From contig CAJMOB010000007.1 of the NCBI GenBank assembly GCA_905214925.1, forward strand, positions 70,627-134,626: 64,000 nt of DNA. The letters run 5' to 3'. Each line of letters opens with the position of its first letter. Position 1 is the stretch's first letter. The DNA is from Scybalomonas sp905214925. Lineage in GTDB: Bacteria; Bacillota; Clostridia; Lachnospirales; Lachnospiraceae. The position numbers and the translations under genes were made by a program. The notes beneath the pieces are model-generated. The model was not told where the DNA came from. It did no database searches and worked only from the letters and a program-made list of their open reading frames with translations. Below, in pieces: positions 8,307-16,687 of the stretch.

Positions 8307-8616
8307 AATAGCGGTAATCGGTGATTATGACAGCATTTATGGTTTTGCAGCTTTAGGGCTTGATACATTTCCTGTATCGAGACTCGAAGAGGCTGAAAAG
8401 ACGTTTTTAAAGCTTGTTTCTTCCGAATATGCAGTAATTTATATTACGGAAGCATTAGCAGAGCAGTTAGAGCGTATAATCGCCAAATATAAAGAACAGT
8501 TAATGCCTTCTATTATTTTAATTCCAGGTATTTCTGGAAATACAGGAAAAGGAGTGGAAGGGGTTAAAAAGTCAGTAGAACAGGCTGTTGGTTCAGATAT
8601 TCTGTTCAGCAATTAA
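8299..8616 (+). CDS. ntpG: V/A-type ATPase subunit F (central shaft)
   Basis: A 105-aa Rossmann-like shaft subunit opening with KIAVIGDYDSIYGFAALGLD, the family signature. It binds subunit D and modulates hydrolysis. The reading frame overlaps the end of subunit C by 8 bases. Bacterial nomenclature differs (NtpG in Enterococcus, AtpF elsewhere). Confidence 0.9.
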   Translation: MYKIAVIGDYDSIYGFAALGLDTFPVSRLEEAEKTFLKLVSSEYAVIYITEALAEQLERIIAKYKEQLMPSIILIPGISGNTGKGVEGVKKSVEQAVGSDILFSN

Positions 8617-8698
8617 TGGATTTTTGTAAGGGCATACGCCTAAAAAACCATGTTTAAAAGAACCAAATATAAGAAGAAAGGCGGGGTGAATTGACCCA

Positions 8699-10468
8699 AT
8701 GAGCAAAGGTGTTATTAAAAAAGTAGCAGGACCGCTTGTAATTGCTGAGGGAATGCGTGATGCAAATATGTTTGACGTTGTTCGTGTAAGTAATCAGCGT
8801 CTAATTGGCGAAATTATCGAAATGCATGGGGATCAGGCCTCCATTCAGGTATACGAGGAGACTTCAGGATTAGGGCCAGGAGAACCAGTGGAATCTATGG
8901 AAGCACCTCTTTCTGTAGAGTTAGGTCCAGGTCTTATTACGAGCATTTATGATGGAATTCAGCGTCCTCTTGATGATATTATGAAAGCAACAGGAGGAAA
9001 TAGCTTAGAGCGTGGGGTAGAAGTTCCATCATTAAAAAGAGATAGAAAATGGGCTTTTGAACCAACTGCAAAAGTTGGGGATGAAGTGGAAGCTGGAGAT
9101 ATTATTGGTACGGTACAAGAAACTCCTATCGTTTTGCATAAAATCATGGTACCTTATGGTGTAAAGGGGACAGTAAAAGAGATTAAAAAAGGCGAATTTA
9201 CGGTGGAGGAAGTTGTTGCGGTTATCACAACAGAAAATGGTGATAAAGAGTTAACATTAATGCAAAAATGGCCAGTTCGTAGAGGACGTCCATATAGCAA
9301 GAAACTTCCACCAAGAGTTCCATTAGTAACAGGACAGCGTGTTGTGGATGCCTTTTTCCCAATTGCAAAAGGTGGGGTAGCAGCTGTTCCAGGACCTTTC
9401 GGTAGTGGAAAAACAGTTATTCAGCATCAGCTTGCAAAATGGGCAGAGGCGGATATCGTCGTTTATATCGGATGTGGAGAACGTGGAAACGAAATGACAG
9501 ACGTATTAAACGAATTCCCTGAGTTAAAAGACCCAAAAACTGGGAACTCATTGATGGAACGTACCGTGTTAATTGCTAACACATCCGATATGCCTGTAGC
9601 TGCTCGTGAAGCATCTATTTACACAGGGATTACAATCGCTGAATATTTCCGTGATATGGGATATTCTGTAGCCATTATGGCGGATTCTACTTCTCGTTGG
9701 GCAGAGGCTCTTCGTGAAATGTCAGGACGTCTAGAAGAAATGCCAGGTGAAGAAGGATATCCAGCTTATTTAGGAAGCCGTCTTGCCCAGTTCTATGAAC
9801 GTGCAGGTCATGTAATCTGTCTTGGAAAAGATGGAAGAGAAGGAGCTCTTTCTGCTATCGGTGCGGTATCTCCTCCAGGTGGTGATATTTCAGAACCAGT
9901 TTCTCAGGCGACACTTCGTATCGTAAAAGTATTCTGGGGGCTTGATTCTAACTTAGCGTATAAACGTCATTTCCCAGCCATTAACTGGTTAACAAGTTAT
10001 TCTTTATATGTAGATAACATGGGAAAATGGTTTAACGATCATGTATCAGAAGACTGGATGACAGAGCGTCAGGAAATGATGAGTTTACTTCAAGAAGAAG
10101 CCGAACTTGAAGAAATCGTAAAAATGGTTGGTATGGATGCGTTATCTCCAAGCGACCGTTTAAAAATGGAAGCGGCTCGTTCTATTCGTGAAGACTTCTT
10201 ACATCAGAACTCTTTCCATGATGTGGATACTTACACATCTCTTAGAAAGCAGTTCTTAATGATGAGTTTAGTTCTTGATTTCTATAAAGAATCAAAAAAA
10301 GCATTAGAACAAGGTGTATCTGTACAAGGATTAATTAAAATGGAAGTTCGTGAGAGAATCGGACGTTTTAAATATGTTGTAAATGATCAGATTGAAACAG
10401 AGTATCAAGCAGTAAAAGAAGAACTTGCGAGAGAAATTTCAAGTCTGTTTGGAAAGGAGGACTTCTAA
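8699..10468 (+). CDS. ntpA: V/A-type ATPase catalytic subunit A
   Basis: The 589-aa catalytic subunit hydrolyses or makes ATP at the A/B interface. It has the beta-barrel N-domain (1-75), the non-homologous insert peculiar to A subunits (about 115-190), Walker A GPFGSGKT at 232-239, the GERGNE motif, and the SRWAEALREMSGRLEEMPGEEGYPAYL segment region typical of the family. AAGGCGGGGTGA precedes the ATG. The stop codon immediately abuts the subunit B start. Confidence 0.97.
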   Translation: MSKGVIKKVAGPLVIAEGMRDANMFDVVRVSNQRLIGEIIEMHGDQASIQVYEETSGLGPGEPVESMEAPLSVELGPGLITSIYDGIQRPLDDIMKATGGNSLERGVEVPSLKRDRKWAFEPTAKVGDEVEAGDIIGTVQETPIVLHKIMVPYGVKGTVKEIKKGEFTVEEVVAVITTENGDKELTLMQKWPVRRGRPYSKKLPPRVPLVTGQRVVDAFFPIAKGGVAAVPGPFGSGKTVIQHQLAKWAEADIVVYIGCGERGNEMTDVLNEFPELKDPKTGNSLMERTVLIANTSDMPVAAREASIYTGITIAEYFRDMGYSVAIMADSTSRWAEALREMSGRLEEMPGEEGYPAYLGSRLAQFYERAGHVICLGKDGREGALSAIGAVSPPGGDISEPVSQATLRIVKVFWGLDSNLAYKRHFPAINWLTSYSLYVDNMGKWFNDHVSEDWMTERQEMMSLLQEEAELEEIVKMVGMDALSPSDRLKMEAARSIREDFLHQNSFHDVDTYTSLRKQFLMMSLVLDFYKESKKALEQGVSVQGLIKMEVRERIGRFKYVVNDQIETEYQAVKEELAREISSLFGKEDF

Positions 10469-11842
10469 ATGCCAAAGGAATATAGAACTATACAAGAAGT
10501 TGCTGGTCCTCTTATGCTCGTTCAAGGTGTTGAAAATGTCACTTATGATGAATTAGGTGAGATTGAACTTGCAAGTGGTGAAGTAAGACGTTGTAAAGTG
10601 CTTGAGATTGATGGAAGCAATGCACTTGTTCAGTTATTCGAAAGCTCTACTGGTATTAACTTATCAAACAGTAAAGTTCGTTTCTTAGGAAAGACCATGG
10701 AGCTTGGAGTATCCGAAGATATGTTAGGTCGTGTCTTTGATGGACTTGGTCGTCCAATTGATGATGGTCCAGAAATTCTTCCAGAAGATAGAAAAGATAT
10801 CAATGGTGTTCCTATGAACCCAGCTGCAAGAAGCTATCCAGAAGAATTTATCCAGACAGGGGTATCTGCAATCGATGGATTAAATACCCTTGTCCGCGGT
10901 CAAAAACTTCCAATTTTCTCTGCTTCTGGTCTTCCACATGCCAACTTAGCCGCTCAGATTGCAAGACAGGCAAAAGTGCGTGGAACAACAGAACCATTCG
11001 CCGTAGTATTTGCTGCTATGGGTATCACATTTGAAGAGTCTAACTTCTTCATTGAGAGCTTTAAAGAAACAGGTGCCATTGACCGTACTGTTTTATTTAT
11101 TAACTTAGCAAATGACCCTGCGGTAGAGCGTATTGCAACACCTCGTATGGCGTTAACAGCAGCAGAGTATTTAGCATTTGAAAAAGGAATGCACGTACTT
11201 GTTATTTTAACAGATATTACAAACTATGCAGATGCTCTTCGTGAAGTATCTGCGGCTCGTAAAGAAGTTCCTGGACGCCGTGGTTACCCTGGATATATGT
11301 ATACAGACTTAGCTACTTTATATGAAAGAGCAGGACGTCAAAATGGAAAACCAGGATCTATCACAATGATTCCAATTCTTACGATGCCAGAAGATGATAA
11401 AACTCATCCAATCCCTGACTTAACAGGATATATTACAGAAGGACAGATTATCTTAAGTCGTGAGCTTTATCGAAAGGGTGTTATGCCACCAATCGATGTT
11501 CTCCCATCTCTTTCTCGTTTAAAAGATAAGGGAATCGGAGAGGGAAAAACTCGTGCGGATCACTCTAATACAATGAACCAGTTATTCGCAGCTTACGCTC
11601 GTGGTAAAGAGGCCAAAGAGTTAATGGTTATTTTAGGAGAGGCAGCCTTATCCGATATCGACTTAATTTATGCAAAATTTGCCGATGCCTTCGAAAAAGA
11701 ATATGTATCTCAAGGATATGAAGCAAACCGTGATATTGAAGAGACACTTTCTATTGGTTGGAAGTTACTTTCTATCCTTCCAAGAAGTGAGCTGAAACGT
11801 ATTGATGATAAATATCTTGATCTGTATTATGGGAAGGAGTGA
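10469..11842 (+). CDS. ntpB: V/A-type ATPase subunit B (non-catalytic)
   Basis: A 457-aa regulatory nucleotide-site subunit that alternates with A in the hexamer. It has the PNEYRT-like start (MPKEYRTIQEV), the SGLPHANLAAQIARQA segment replacing a true P-loop, and the YPGYMYTDLATLYERAGR stretch that is diagnostic for B. The RBS AAGGAGG lies within the last codons of subunit A. Confidence 0.97.
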   Translation: MPKEYRTIQEVAGPLMLVQGVENVTYDELGEIELASGEVRRCKVLEIDGSNALVQLFESSTGINLSNSKVRFLGKTMELGVSEDMLGRVFDGLGRPIDDGPEILPEDRKDINGVPMNPAARSYPEEFIQTGVSAIDGLNTLVRGQKLPIFSASGLPHANLAAQIARQAKVRGTTEPFAVVFAAMGITFEESNFFIESFKETGAIDRTVLFINLANDPAVERIATPRMALTAAEYLAFEKGMHVLVILTDITNYADALREVSAARKEVPGRRGYPGYMYTDLATLYERAGRQNGKPGSITMIPILTMPEDDKTHPIPDLTGYITEGQIILSRELYRKGVMPPIDVLPSLSRLKDKGIGEGKTRADHSNTMNQLFAAYARGKEAKELMVILGEAALSDIDLIYAKFADAFEKEYVSQGYEANRDIEETLSIGWKLLSILPRSELKRIDDKYLDLYYGKE

Positions 11843-11847
11843 TTGCA

Positions 11848-12528
11848 TTGGCAACGACTCAAGTAAATCCAACCCGTATGGAGCTCACTCGTTTAAAAAA
11901 GAAGTTAGCGACTGCTGTTAGAGGCCATAAACTTTTAAAAGATAAACGAGATGAATTAATGCGACAGTTTCTAGATCTTGTAAGAGAAAATATGGAATTG
12001 CGTCAAAAAGTGGAAGCAGGAATCAAAGATGCAAATAAAAACTTTGTCATTGCAAAGGCTGGAATGTCTGAGCAAGAACTCCATGCTGCATTAATGGCTC
12101 CAAAACAGGAAGTGTATTTGGAAACGAAAAAGAAAAATATTATGAGTGTTGATATTCCTGTTTTTGAATATAAAACAAGAACAGCGGATGAAAATGATAT
12201 TTATTCTTATGGTTTTGCATTTACATCTAGTGATTTAGATGGCGCAGTAAAATCTTTATCTGATAAATTGCCAGATATGTTAAGACTTGCTGAGATTGAG
12301 AAGTCTTGCCAGCTTATGGCGTCAGAGATTGAGAAAACACGTCGTCGTGTAAATGCACTAGAGCACGTTATTATTCCAGAAACACAAAAAAACATTAAGT
12401 ATATTACAATGAAATTAGATGAAAATGAAAGAAGTACACAGATTCGTCTAATGAAAGTAAAAGATATGATGTTAGAAGAAACTCATCATTACAAAGAAAA
12501 AATGTTAAGTGGTGAAGTTGAAAGATAA
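11848..12528 (+). CDS. ntpD: V/A-type ATPase subunit D (central shaft)
   Basis: The antiparallel coiled-coil rotor shaft that turns inside the A3B3 hexamer. I chose TTG 11848, giving MATTQVNPTRMELTRLKKKL, because family members start this way and AGGAG is 8 bases upstream; a GTG at 11839 overlaps the subunit B stop. The shaft helices are at about 1-80 and 140-205. It is the last gene of the ATPase operon and a terminator follows. Confidence 0.93.
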   Translation: MATTQVNPTRMELTRLKKKLATAVRGHKLLKDKRDELMRQFLDLVRENMELRQKVEAGIKDANKNFVIAKAGMSEQELHAALMAPKQEVYLETKKKNIMSVDIPVFEYKTRTADENDIYSYGFAFTSSDLDGAVKSLSDKLPDMLRLAEIEKSCQLMASEIEKTRRRVNALEHVIIPETQKNIKYITMKLDENERSTQIRLMKVKDMMLEETHHYKEKMLSGEVER

Positions 12529-12529
12529 A

Positions 12530-12575
12530 AAAGAGAGTTCAGTGAGAGTAGGCGCTGGACTCTCTTTTTCTTTTT
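12530..12575 (+). terminator. Intrinsic terminator after the ATPase operon
   Basis: AAGAGAGTTCAG (from 12531) pairs with CTGGACTCTCTT (12554-12566), followed by TTTTCTTTTTCC. One G-T wobble lies in the stem. Confidence 0.8.
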
Positions 12576-12591
12576 CCTATAAGTTTGTGTA

Positions 12592-13344
12592 TTATAAATT
12601 TTTAGGAAAAGTATATCGTTCTAATCCTTTACTACGTTTTCCATATTCAATGGCTTTCTTAGGGCAATGACAAATACAAGCCATACAATGAGTGCAGTGT
12701 TTGTTCCAGACTGGTTTTCCATTAGGAAGAGAAATATTGTTCATAGGACAGATCTTTTTGCATATTCCACAAGAGATACAGTCGTTCGTTGAATAGAATT
12801 TTTTGTCATGGACAAAGAATGGATAGAAGAGATCGTTTACAATACCACTGTTTAATTTATCTATAAAAGAGATAGTAGGCTGTGGGTATGGTTGCTCATT
12901 TTTTATTAAAAGAGCAGTATTATGAATGGACTCTTCTGCATCTTTAATAATTTTTACCGCTTGTTCTTTTGTTGGGGGCTTAAATAGAACTAGATAGTTA
13001 TCAGGCATAACAATAGGAATACAGCCAAGAAGGTTGAGACCTTTTGCAGTGCATAACTTCTGTATATAGCCATTGGCATTTCCAATACTGCCACCGCATG
13101 TCATAATAAAATAGATATTTCGATTGCCAGTTAATTTCGTATTCAGAAACCATTTTTGTAAAATTCGAGGAATTCTCCAAGCATAAGTAGGAGAAACAAT
13201 GATCCATGGTTTTTCTGAATGAATTTCGGAACAGTCATTTGTCTGAAATTTTTGTAATAGGTTCAATGTCTCATCTTCTATTTCATTTCTAATCTTTTGG
13301 GCTACATATTCACTATTTCCAGTGGCCGAAAAATATAAAATCAT
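12592..13344 (-). CDS. EFR1-type flavodoxin / 2[4Fe-4S] ferredoxin fusion
   Basis: A 250-aa electron carrier. Residues 1-150 form a flavodoxin-like domain with the FMN-binding start ILYFSATGNSEYVA and a TYAWRIP loop. Residues 189-227 hold two [4Fe-4S] motifs: C189, C192, C195, C199 and C217, C220, C223, C227. Such fusions are common in gut clostridia; the partners are unknown. It is a single gene, convergent with the ATPase operon. The start is preceded by AAAAGGAGAAT. Confidence 0.85.
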   Translation of the reverse strand: MILYFSATGNSEYVAQKIRNEIEDETLNLLQKFQTNDCSEIHSEKPWIIVSPTYAWRIPRILQKWFLNTKLTGNRNIYFIMTCGGSIGNANGYIQKLCTAKGLNLLGCIPIVMPDNYLVLFKPPTKEQAVKIIKDAEESIHNTALLIKNEQPYPQPTISFIDKLNSGIVNDLFYPFFVHDKKFYSTNDCISCGICKKICPMNNISLPNGKPVWNKHCTHCMACICHCPKKAIEYGKRSKGLERYTFPKNL

Positions 13345-13433
13345 AAAGTATTCTCCTTTTTGTAAAAATTACCTTTTTCATCTGAGCAAAAAGAAATTTT
13401 TGCTTGTTGGGTGCATCCAAAGTAAACTGGAAG

Positions 13434-13592
13434 CTATTTCTTATCTTCGATGGCACGAATAACAAAAAATCCCATAACTGCAATAGCAAGAATATTACCT
13501 AAATATCCCTCAAGATTTATTATTGCTCCTAAATAAAGTCCAAACAAACCTGCTATAATAGTCCATATCAATGCTAAAGTTGATTTTCTCAT
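13434..13592 (-). CDS. Small membrane protein, 52 aa, unknown function
   Basis: Reading leftward from ATG 13592-13590, behind GGAGG with an 8-base gap (GGAGGTTCAAG), the product is MRKSTLALIWTIIAGLFGLY and 32 further residues, ending EDKK. Two hydrophobic segments (about 5-25 and 30-46) are joined by INLEGY; the basic N-terminus suggests an N-in hairpin. The gene lies between the EFR1 gene and the DsbA-like gene, all leftward. I do not recognise a family. The ribosome binding site and good two-helix pattern argue that it is real. Confidence 0.6.
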   Translation of the reverse strand: MRKSTLALIWTIIAGLFGLYLGAIINLEGYLGNILAIAVMGFFVIRAIEDKK

Positions 13593-13643
13593 CTTGAACC
13601 TCCAAATTTCAGATTTATAAAAGTATTTGATATTTCTATAAAT

Positions 13644-13682
13644 AAAACTTCCTTTTTTATCATATCAAAAAAAGGAAGTTTT
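13644..13682. terminator. Palindromic hairpin, possible bidirectional terminator
   Basis: AAAACTTCC plus a T run (13644-13658) pairs with its reverse complement at 13667-13682 around the loop ATCATAT. Both strands have a T tract. It lies upstream of the 52-aa gene and downstream of the DsbA-like gene, whose leftward transcript it could end. Confidence 0.6.
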
Positions 13683-13700
13683 GTTCAGAGTTTATTTAAT

Positions 13701-13758
13701 TATATATTTGATGACTGTCTGTGAACGTGAGGAGTTGCGAAGCGTGTTTCTCATCGTT
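13701..13758 (+). repeat. Dispersed palindromic repeat, copy C
   Basis: It reads TTGATGACTGTCTGTGAACG, TGAGGAGTTGCGAAGCG, TGTTTCTCATCGTT, one of the best matches to the family consensus. It lies between the hairpin and the 3' end of the DsbA-like gene. Confidence 0.65.
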
Positions 13759-13791
13759 CTATTAAATGCTCGGTTAAGTGTTTTTATAATG

Positions 13792-14475
13792 TTAATGGCA
13801 GCCATCGATTCCACAGCACATACCATGGATATCTTCAGGAACTTCTTCTTTCTTTTCTTCCAATGCTTTTAGAATTAGCTTCTTAAATTCTTCTTTGGAA
13901 TAAATAGCACCATCGATTTTTTGTTCTCCGATATAAATGGTTGGTACAGAAGTCACTTTTAGTGTTTCTTTTGCATGACGAACATTTTCTTTCACAGTGG
14001 CAGTATAAATACCATTGACTAATGCTTGTTCAAACTGGTGGGTATCAAGACCTAATTCTTTTGCCAATGAAATAAGGACACTTGGATCTCCAATATCTAA
14101 TTCATCCATAAAATACGCTTCATATAATCGGTCAGAGTAAGCATCACCAGCGCCATGTTCTTTTGCAAAGTAAAATCCTTCCCATGCAAGACGTGTATAA
14201 GGTCTTGGAATTACATGAGGAGGTAATTTCATTTCAATGCCAAGTTCTTTACAAATAGGGACTAATGTCTTTGCCCAACGTTGTTTCCGCTCTTCATCAT
14301 GATACGTATCGATTCGAGGAGCAGGTTCCTCTGTCAATTCCATTGGATGCCAAAGAATTTCAATTTCTTCATGACTTGTTGCTTTTATTTCCTCTATCGC
14401 TTCTAATAATGGCTTTTTTGCCGCCACACAATAAGGGCATACATAATCTGTTATAAAACGAATGTTAAGTGCCAT
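13792..14475 (-). CDS. DsbA-family (FrnE-like) thiol oxidoreductase
   Basis: A 227-aa thioredoxin-fold protein with a helical insert. The active-site CPYC is at residues 13-16, at the end of the first strand (IRFITDYVCPYC), and the cis-proline loop is SVPTIYI. There is no signal peptide, so it probably works in the cytoplasm. The C-terminus has an extra Cys-rich tail (MCCGIDGCH, 219-227) that could bind metal or form a further disulfide. GGAGGG precedes the start. The substrate is not known. Confidence 0.85.
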   Translation of the reverse strand: MALNIRFITDYVCPYCVAAKKPLLEAIEEIKATSHEEIEILWHPMELTEEPAPRIDTYHDEERKQRWAKTLVPICKELGIEMKLPPHVIPRPYTRLAWEGFYFAKEHGAGDAYSDRLYEAYFMDELDIGDPSVLISLAKELGLDTHQFEQALVNGIYTATVKENVRHAKETLKVTSVPTIYIGEQKIDGAIYSKEEFKKLILKALEEKKEEVPEDIHGMCCGIDGCH

Positions 14476-14517
14476 TTCGCACCCTCCTTTCTAACTCCTA
14501 TCCTTTTCTTTATTCCT

Positions 14518-14997
14518 TTATTCTGGATAGACAAGATGTGCTTCATCAATAGGATAGAGAGTATTTTCTAAATATCTTTTTGCAAGCCAATTTGCCATAG
14601 GAAGGTTCATATCCAAATAGTTGCCACAATCTTTTGCAGCAGCACCTGGAACTTCTCCTTTAAAATCTCTGATGAATTCAAACATTCCTGTAACGAGAGA
14701 TACAATCTCTTTTGACTCTAAATCTCCTGCTAAGAGAAGGTAGAAACCAGTACGACATCCCATTGGCCCAAAATAAATTGTTTTTGTTCCCCAATCCGCA
14801 TGATTTCTTAAATAAGTTGCCCCAAGATGCTCAATTGTATGCATTTCTGCCGTATTCATAACTGGTTCACGGTTTGGAGCGGTCATTCTTAAATCAAAAG
14901 TGGTAATCATACCATTTCCTACGGGATCTTTTCTAGATACATAAACACCTGGTTCTAGTTTAATATGATCAATTGTAAAACTTGTAATTTTTTCCAT
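14518..14997 (-). CDS. luxS: S-ribosylhomocysteine lyase LuxS
   Basis: It cleaves S-ribosylhomocysteine to homocysteine and DPD, the precursor of autoinducer-2, in methyl-cycle recycling. The 159-aa form starts MEKITSFTIDHIKLEPGVYV. Metal ligands H53 and H57 (HTIEH) and C124, and the catalytic C81 in GPMGCRTGFYL, are all present. I chose ATG 14997 because AAAGGAG lies 8 bases upstream; the frame remains open to an ATG at 15051 without a ribosome binding site. It is transcribed alone, leftward. Confidence 0.96.
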   Translation of the reverse strand: MEKITSFTIDHIKLEPGVYVSRKDPVGNGMITTFDLRMTAPNREPVMNTAEMHTIEHLGATYLRNHADWGTKTIYFGPMGCRTGFYLLLAGDLESKEIVSLVTGMFEFIRDFKGEVPGAAAKDCGNYLDMNLPMANWLAKRYLENTLYPIDEAHLVYPE

Positions 14998-15222
14998 AAC
15001 AAAATCTCCTTTTAAATTTTTTATATAAAATATCATAGCACTGTTTTTCATGGAAAGTCTAGTCCATGAATGATAGAAGGGAGTCTTTTTTTTGGATCCT
15101 TATAAAAAGGTTCAATTCTCTTATAGTTTCATGGTATAATATAAAAACATAGTAAAATTGGAAAGAAATTTTGTTATAGAGAATAAAGACAATGAGATTT
15201 TAAGTTAGATAAGGGAGAACAT

Positions 15223-15954
15223 ATGGAAGTACAAAGACCATTAAGAGATTTTAGAGAATTAATAGAGCAAGAGCAGTTTGAAGAAGCAGAGAAGTTACTT
15301 GTTTGTAAATTAGAAGAGGCGAAAGAACAAGAGGACTGGAACGCACAACTTCAATTTTTAAATCAGCAGATTGATTTTTATCGACTTAGAAATAAAAAAG
15401 AGCTTGGGGAAGAAGCGATTTTAAATGCCATTGCCATCGGGAAAGAAAAGAAGGAAGAGAAAGTTCTTTTGTATGCCAATACCCTTGTAAATGCAGGAAA
15501 AGCCGTAAGAGATTTTGGAGATGCAAAAAGAGCGGTAGAGCTTTATGAAGAGGCATATGAAATTTATAAAGAGCAGTTTCATGAAAATGATTATCGCTTT
15601 GCAGGATTTTATAATCATATGGGTGTTGCTTGTGAAGAAGTTGGAAGATTTGAAGAGGCGGAACAATGTTTTAATAAAGCAATTGTCATTATGGAGCGTC
15701 TGAAAAGAGGAGAGATCGAACTGGCACTCACTCATATGAATTTAGTTTTTGTCTATCATCAAGCAGGTAAGGAAGAGAAGATGCAGTTCCATCTTCAAAA
15801 AGCGAAACAATATTTTGATTCGGATAACGTGATGCGTGGTGGCTATTATGCTCACGCGTGTATTACTTGTGCAGAAAAGTTAGAAAAAATTGGGTATCAA
15901 AAAGAGGCAGAGTGGCTAAAAGAACATGCAAGACGTGTTTATGAAAGAGATTAA
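15223..15954 (+). CDS. Tetratricopeptide-repeat protein
   Basis: A 243-aa soluble all-helical protein. Helix pairs with TPR spacing occur about every 34-40 residues, the clearest being around AGFYNHMGVACEEVGRFEEA. Such proteins are protein-protein scaffolds; no enzyme domain is present. A promoter-like TTCAAT (15111-15116), 18 bases, TATAAT (15135-15140) lies upstream and AAGGGAGA serves as ribosome binding site. The partner is unknown; the small Cys-rich gene at 16056 follows in the same direction. Confidence 0.75.
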   Translation: MEVQRPLRDFRELIEQEQFEEAEKLLVCKLEEAKEQEDWNAQLQFLNQQIDFYRLRNKKELGEEAILNAIAIGKEKKEEKVLLYANTLVNAGKAVRDFGDAKRAVELYEEAYEIYKEQFHENDYRFAGFYNHMGVACEEVGRFEEAEQCFNKAIVIMERLKRGEIELALTHMNLVFVYHQAGKEEKMQFHLQKAKQYFDSDNVMRGGYYAHACITCAEKLEKIGYQKEAEWLKEHARRVYERD

Positions 15955-16055
15955 TGTTGGAAAAAAAGAGCATTTCTTACCCTTTCATCCTTTCACCAAA
16001 TGGGGATTTTAACATATAATACAACAAGAGATAGAAGATGCAAAAGGAGTATGCC

Positions 16056-16484
16056 ATGTATCAATTTGGTGAATTATGTGGAAGTTATCGAGAAAATCCT
16101 GAAAATTTAGTAGAAGATGAGAGAAACTGTGAGAAGGATATGCGCTATTTCCGCTCTTGCTATCCAGAGCGAGCTAGAAGAATGGTAGAAGCGCTGTGTG
16201 ACCAATGCGATCAGCTTGAGTATAACGATAGTTGTATGATGGCAGAATACCCAGATAAGGAGACAATTTATCGAATGGTCGAGAAAATCTATGAAGAGAG
16301 CCAAAAAGTTGGTAAAATGGATCCGAATAGAAATGAAACTTACTTAATTGCAGAATCTTCCATGACAAGCAAAGAAATGGAAGAGCGTATGGAAAAAGAA
16401 ATGCTTTTAGTTATGTTATGCGATGAAATGCATCGAAGAAGAATGAGATGTCAAAGAAGAAATCAGCTTTTTTGTACTTGTTAA
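16056..16484 (+). CDS. Conserved-looking protein of unknown function, Cys/Met/Arg-rich
   Basis: A 142-aa acidic-then-basic helical protein that I cannot assign to a named family. It has paired cysteines in ALCDQCDQL and ends RRRMRCQRRNQLFCTC, so metal or RNA binding is conceivable but unproven. I chose ATG 16056 because AAAGGAG is 6 bases upstream; an ATG at 16038 lies before that ribosome binding site. There is no signal peptide or membrane segment. Real coding is supported by the ribosome binding site and by regular third-position composition. Confidence 0.65.
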   Translation: MYQFGELCGSYRENPENLVEDERNCEKDMRYFRSCYPERARRMVEALCDQCDQLEYNDSCMMAEYPDKETIYRMVEKIYEESQKVGKMDPNRNETYLIAESSMTSKEMEERMEKEMLLVMLCDEMHRRRMRCQRRNQLFCTC

Positions 16485-16536
16485 ATGAGGAAGAAAGCAG
16501 TAAAATAAACAAAAGTATTAGAAATTAGAAGGAAAA

Positions 16537-16571
16537 TGATGAGAAACACAGTTTTTGTGTTTCTCACATTT
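16537..16571 (+). terminator. Perfect hairpin after the 16056 gene
   Basis: TGAGAAACACA and TGTGTTTCTCA (16540-16567) form an 11-12 bp stem around a T-rich loop. No T run follows, so it may be a weak terminator or an mRNA 3' end stabiliser. The arm sequence GAGAAACA resembles half of the dispersed repeat family, but the rest of the element is missing. Confidence 0.45.
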
Positions 16572-16687
16572 ATAAAGAGAATATGAGTCATTGGAAATTT
16601 TCTATTATATCATTCTAGATACAATAATTATATAATACAAATACTTGATATAATAAATAGGAATGCAATATAAAAAATGGAGATAAA

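Noticed and set aside
16537..16571. An eleventh copy of the dispersed palindromic repeat
   Set aside because: Only the GAGAAACA arm is similar; the element is a short perfect hairpin and lacks the other conserved parts.
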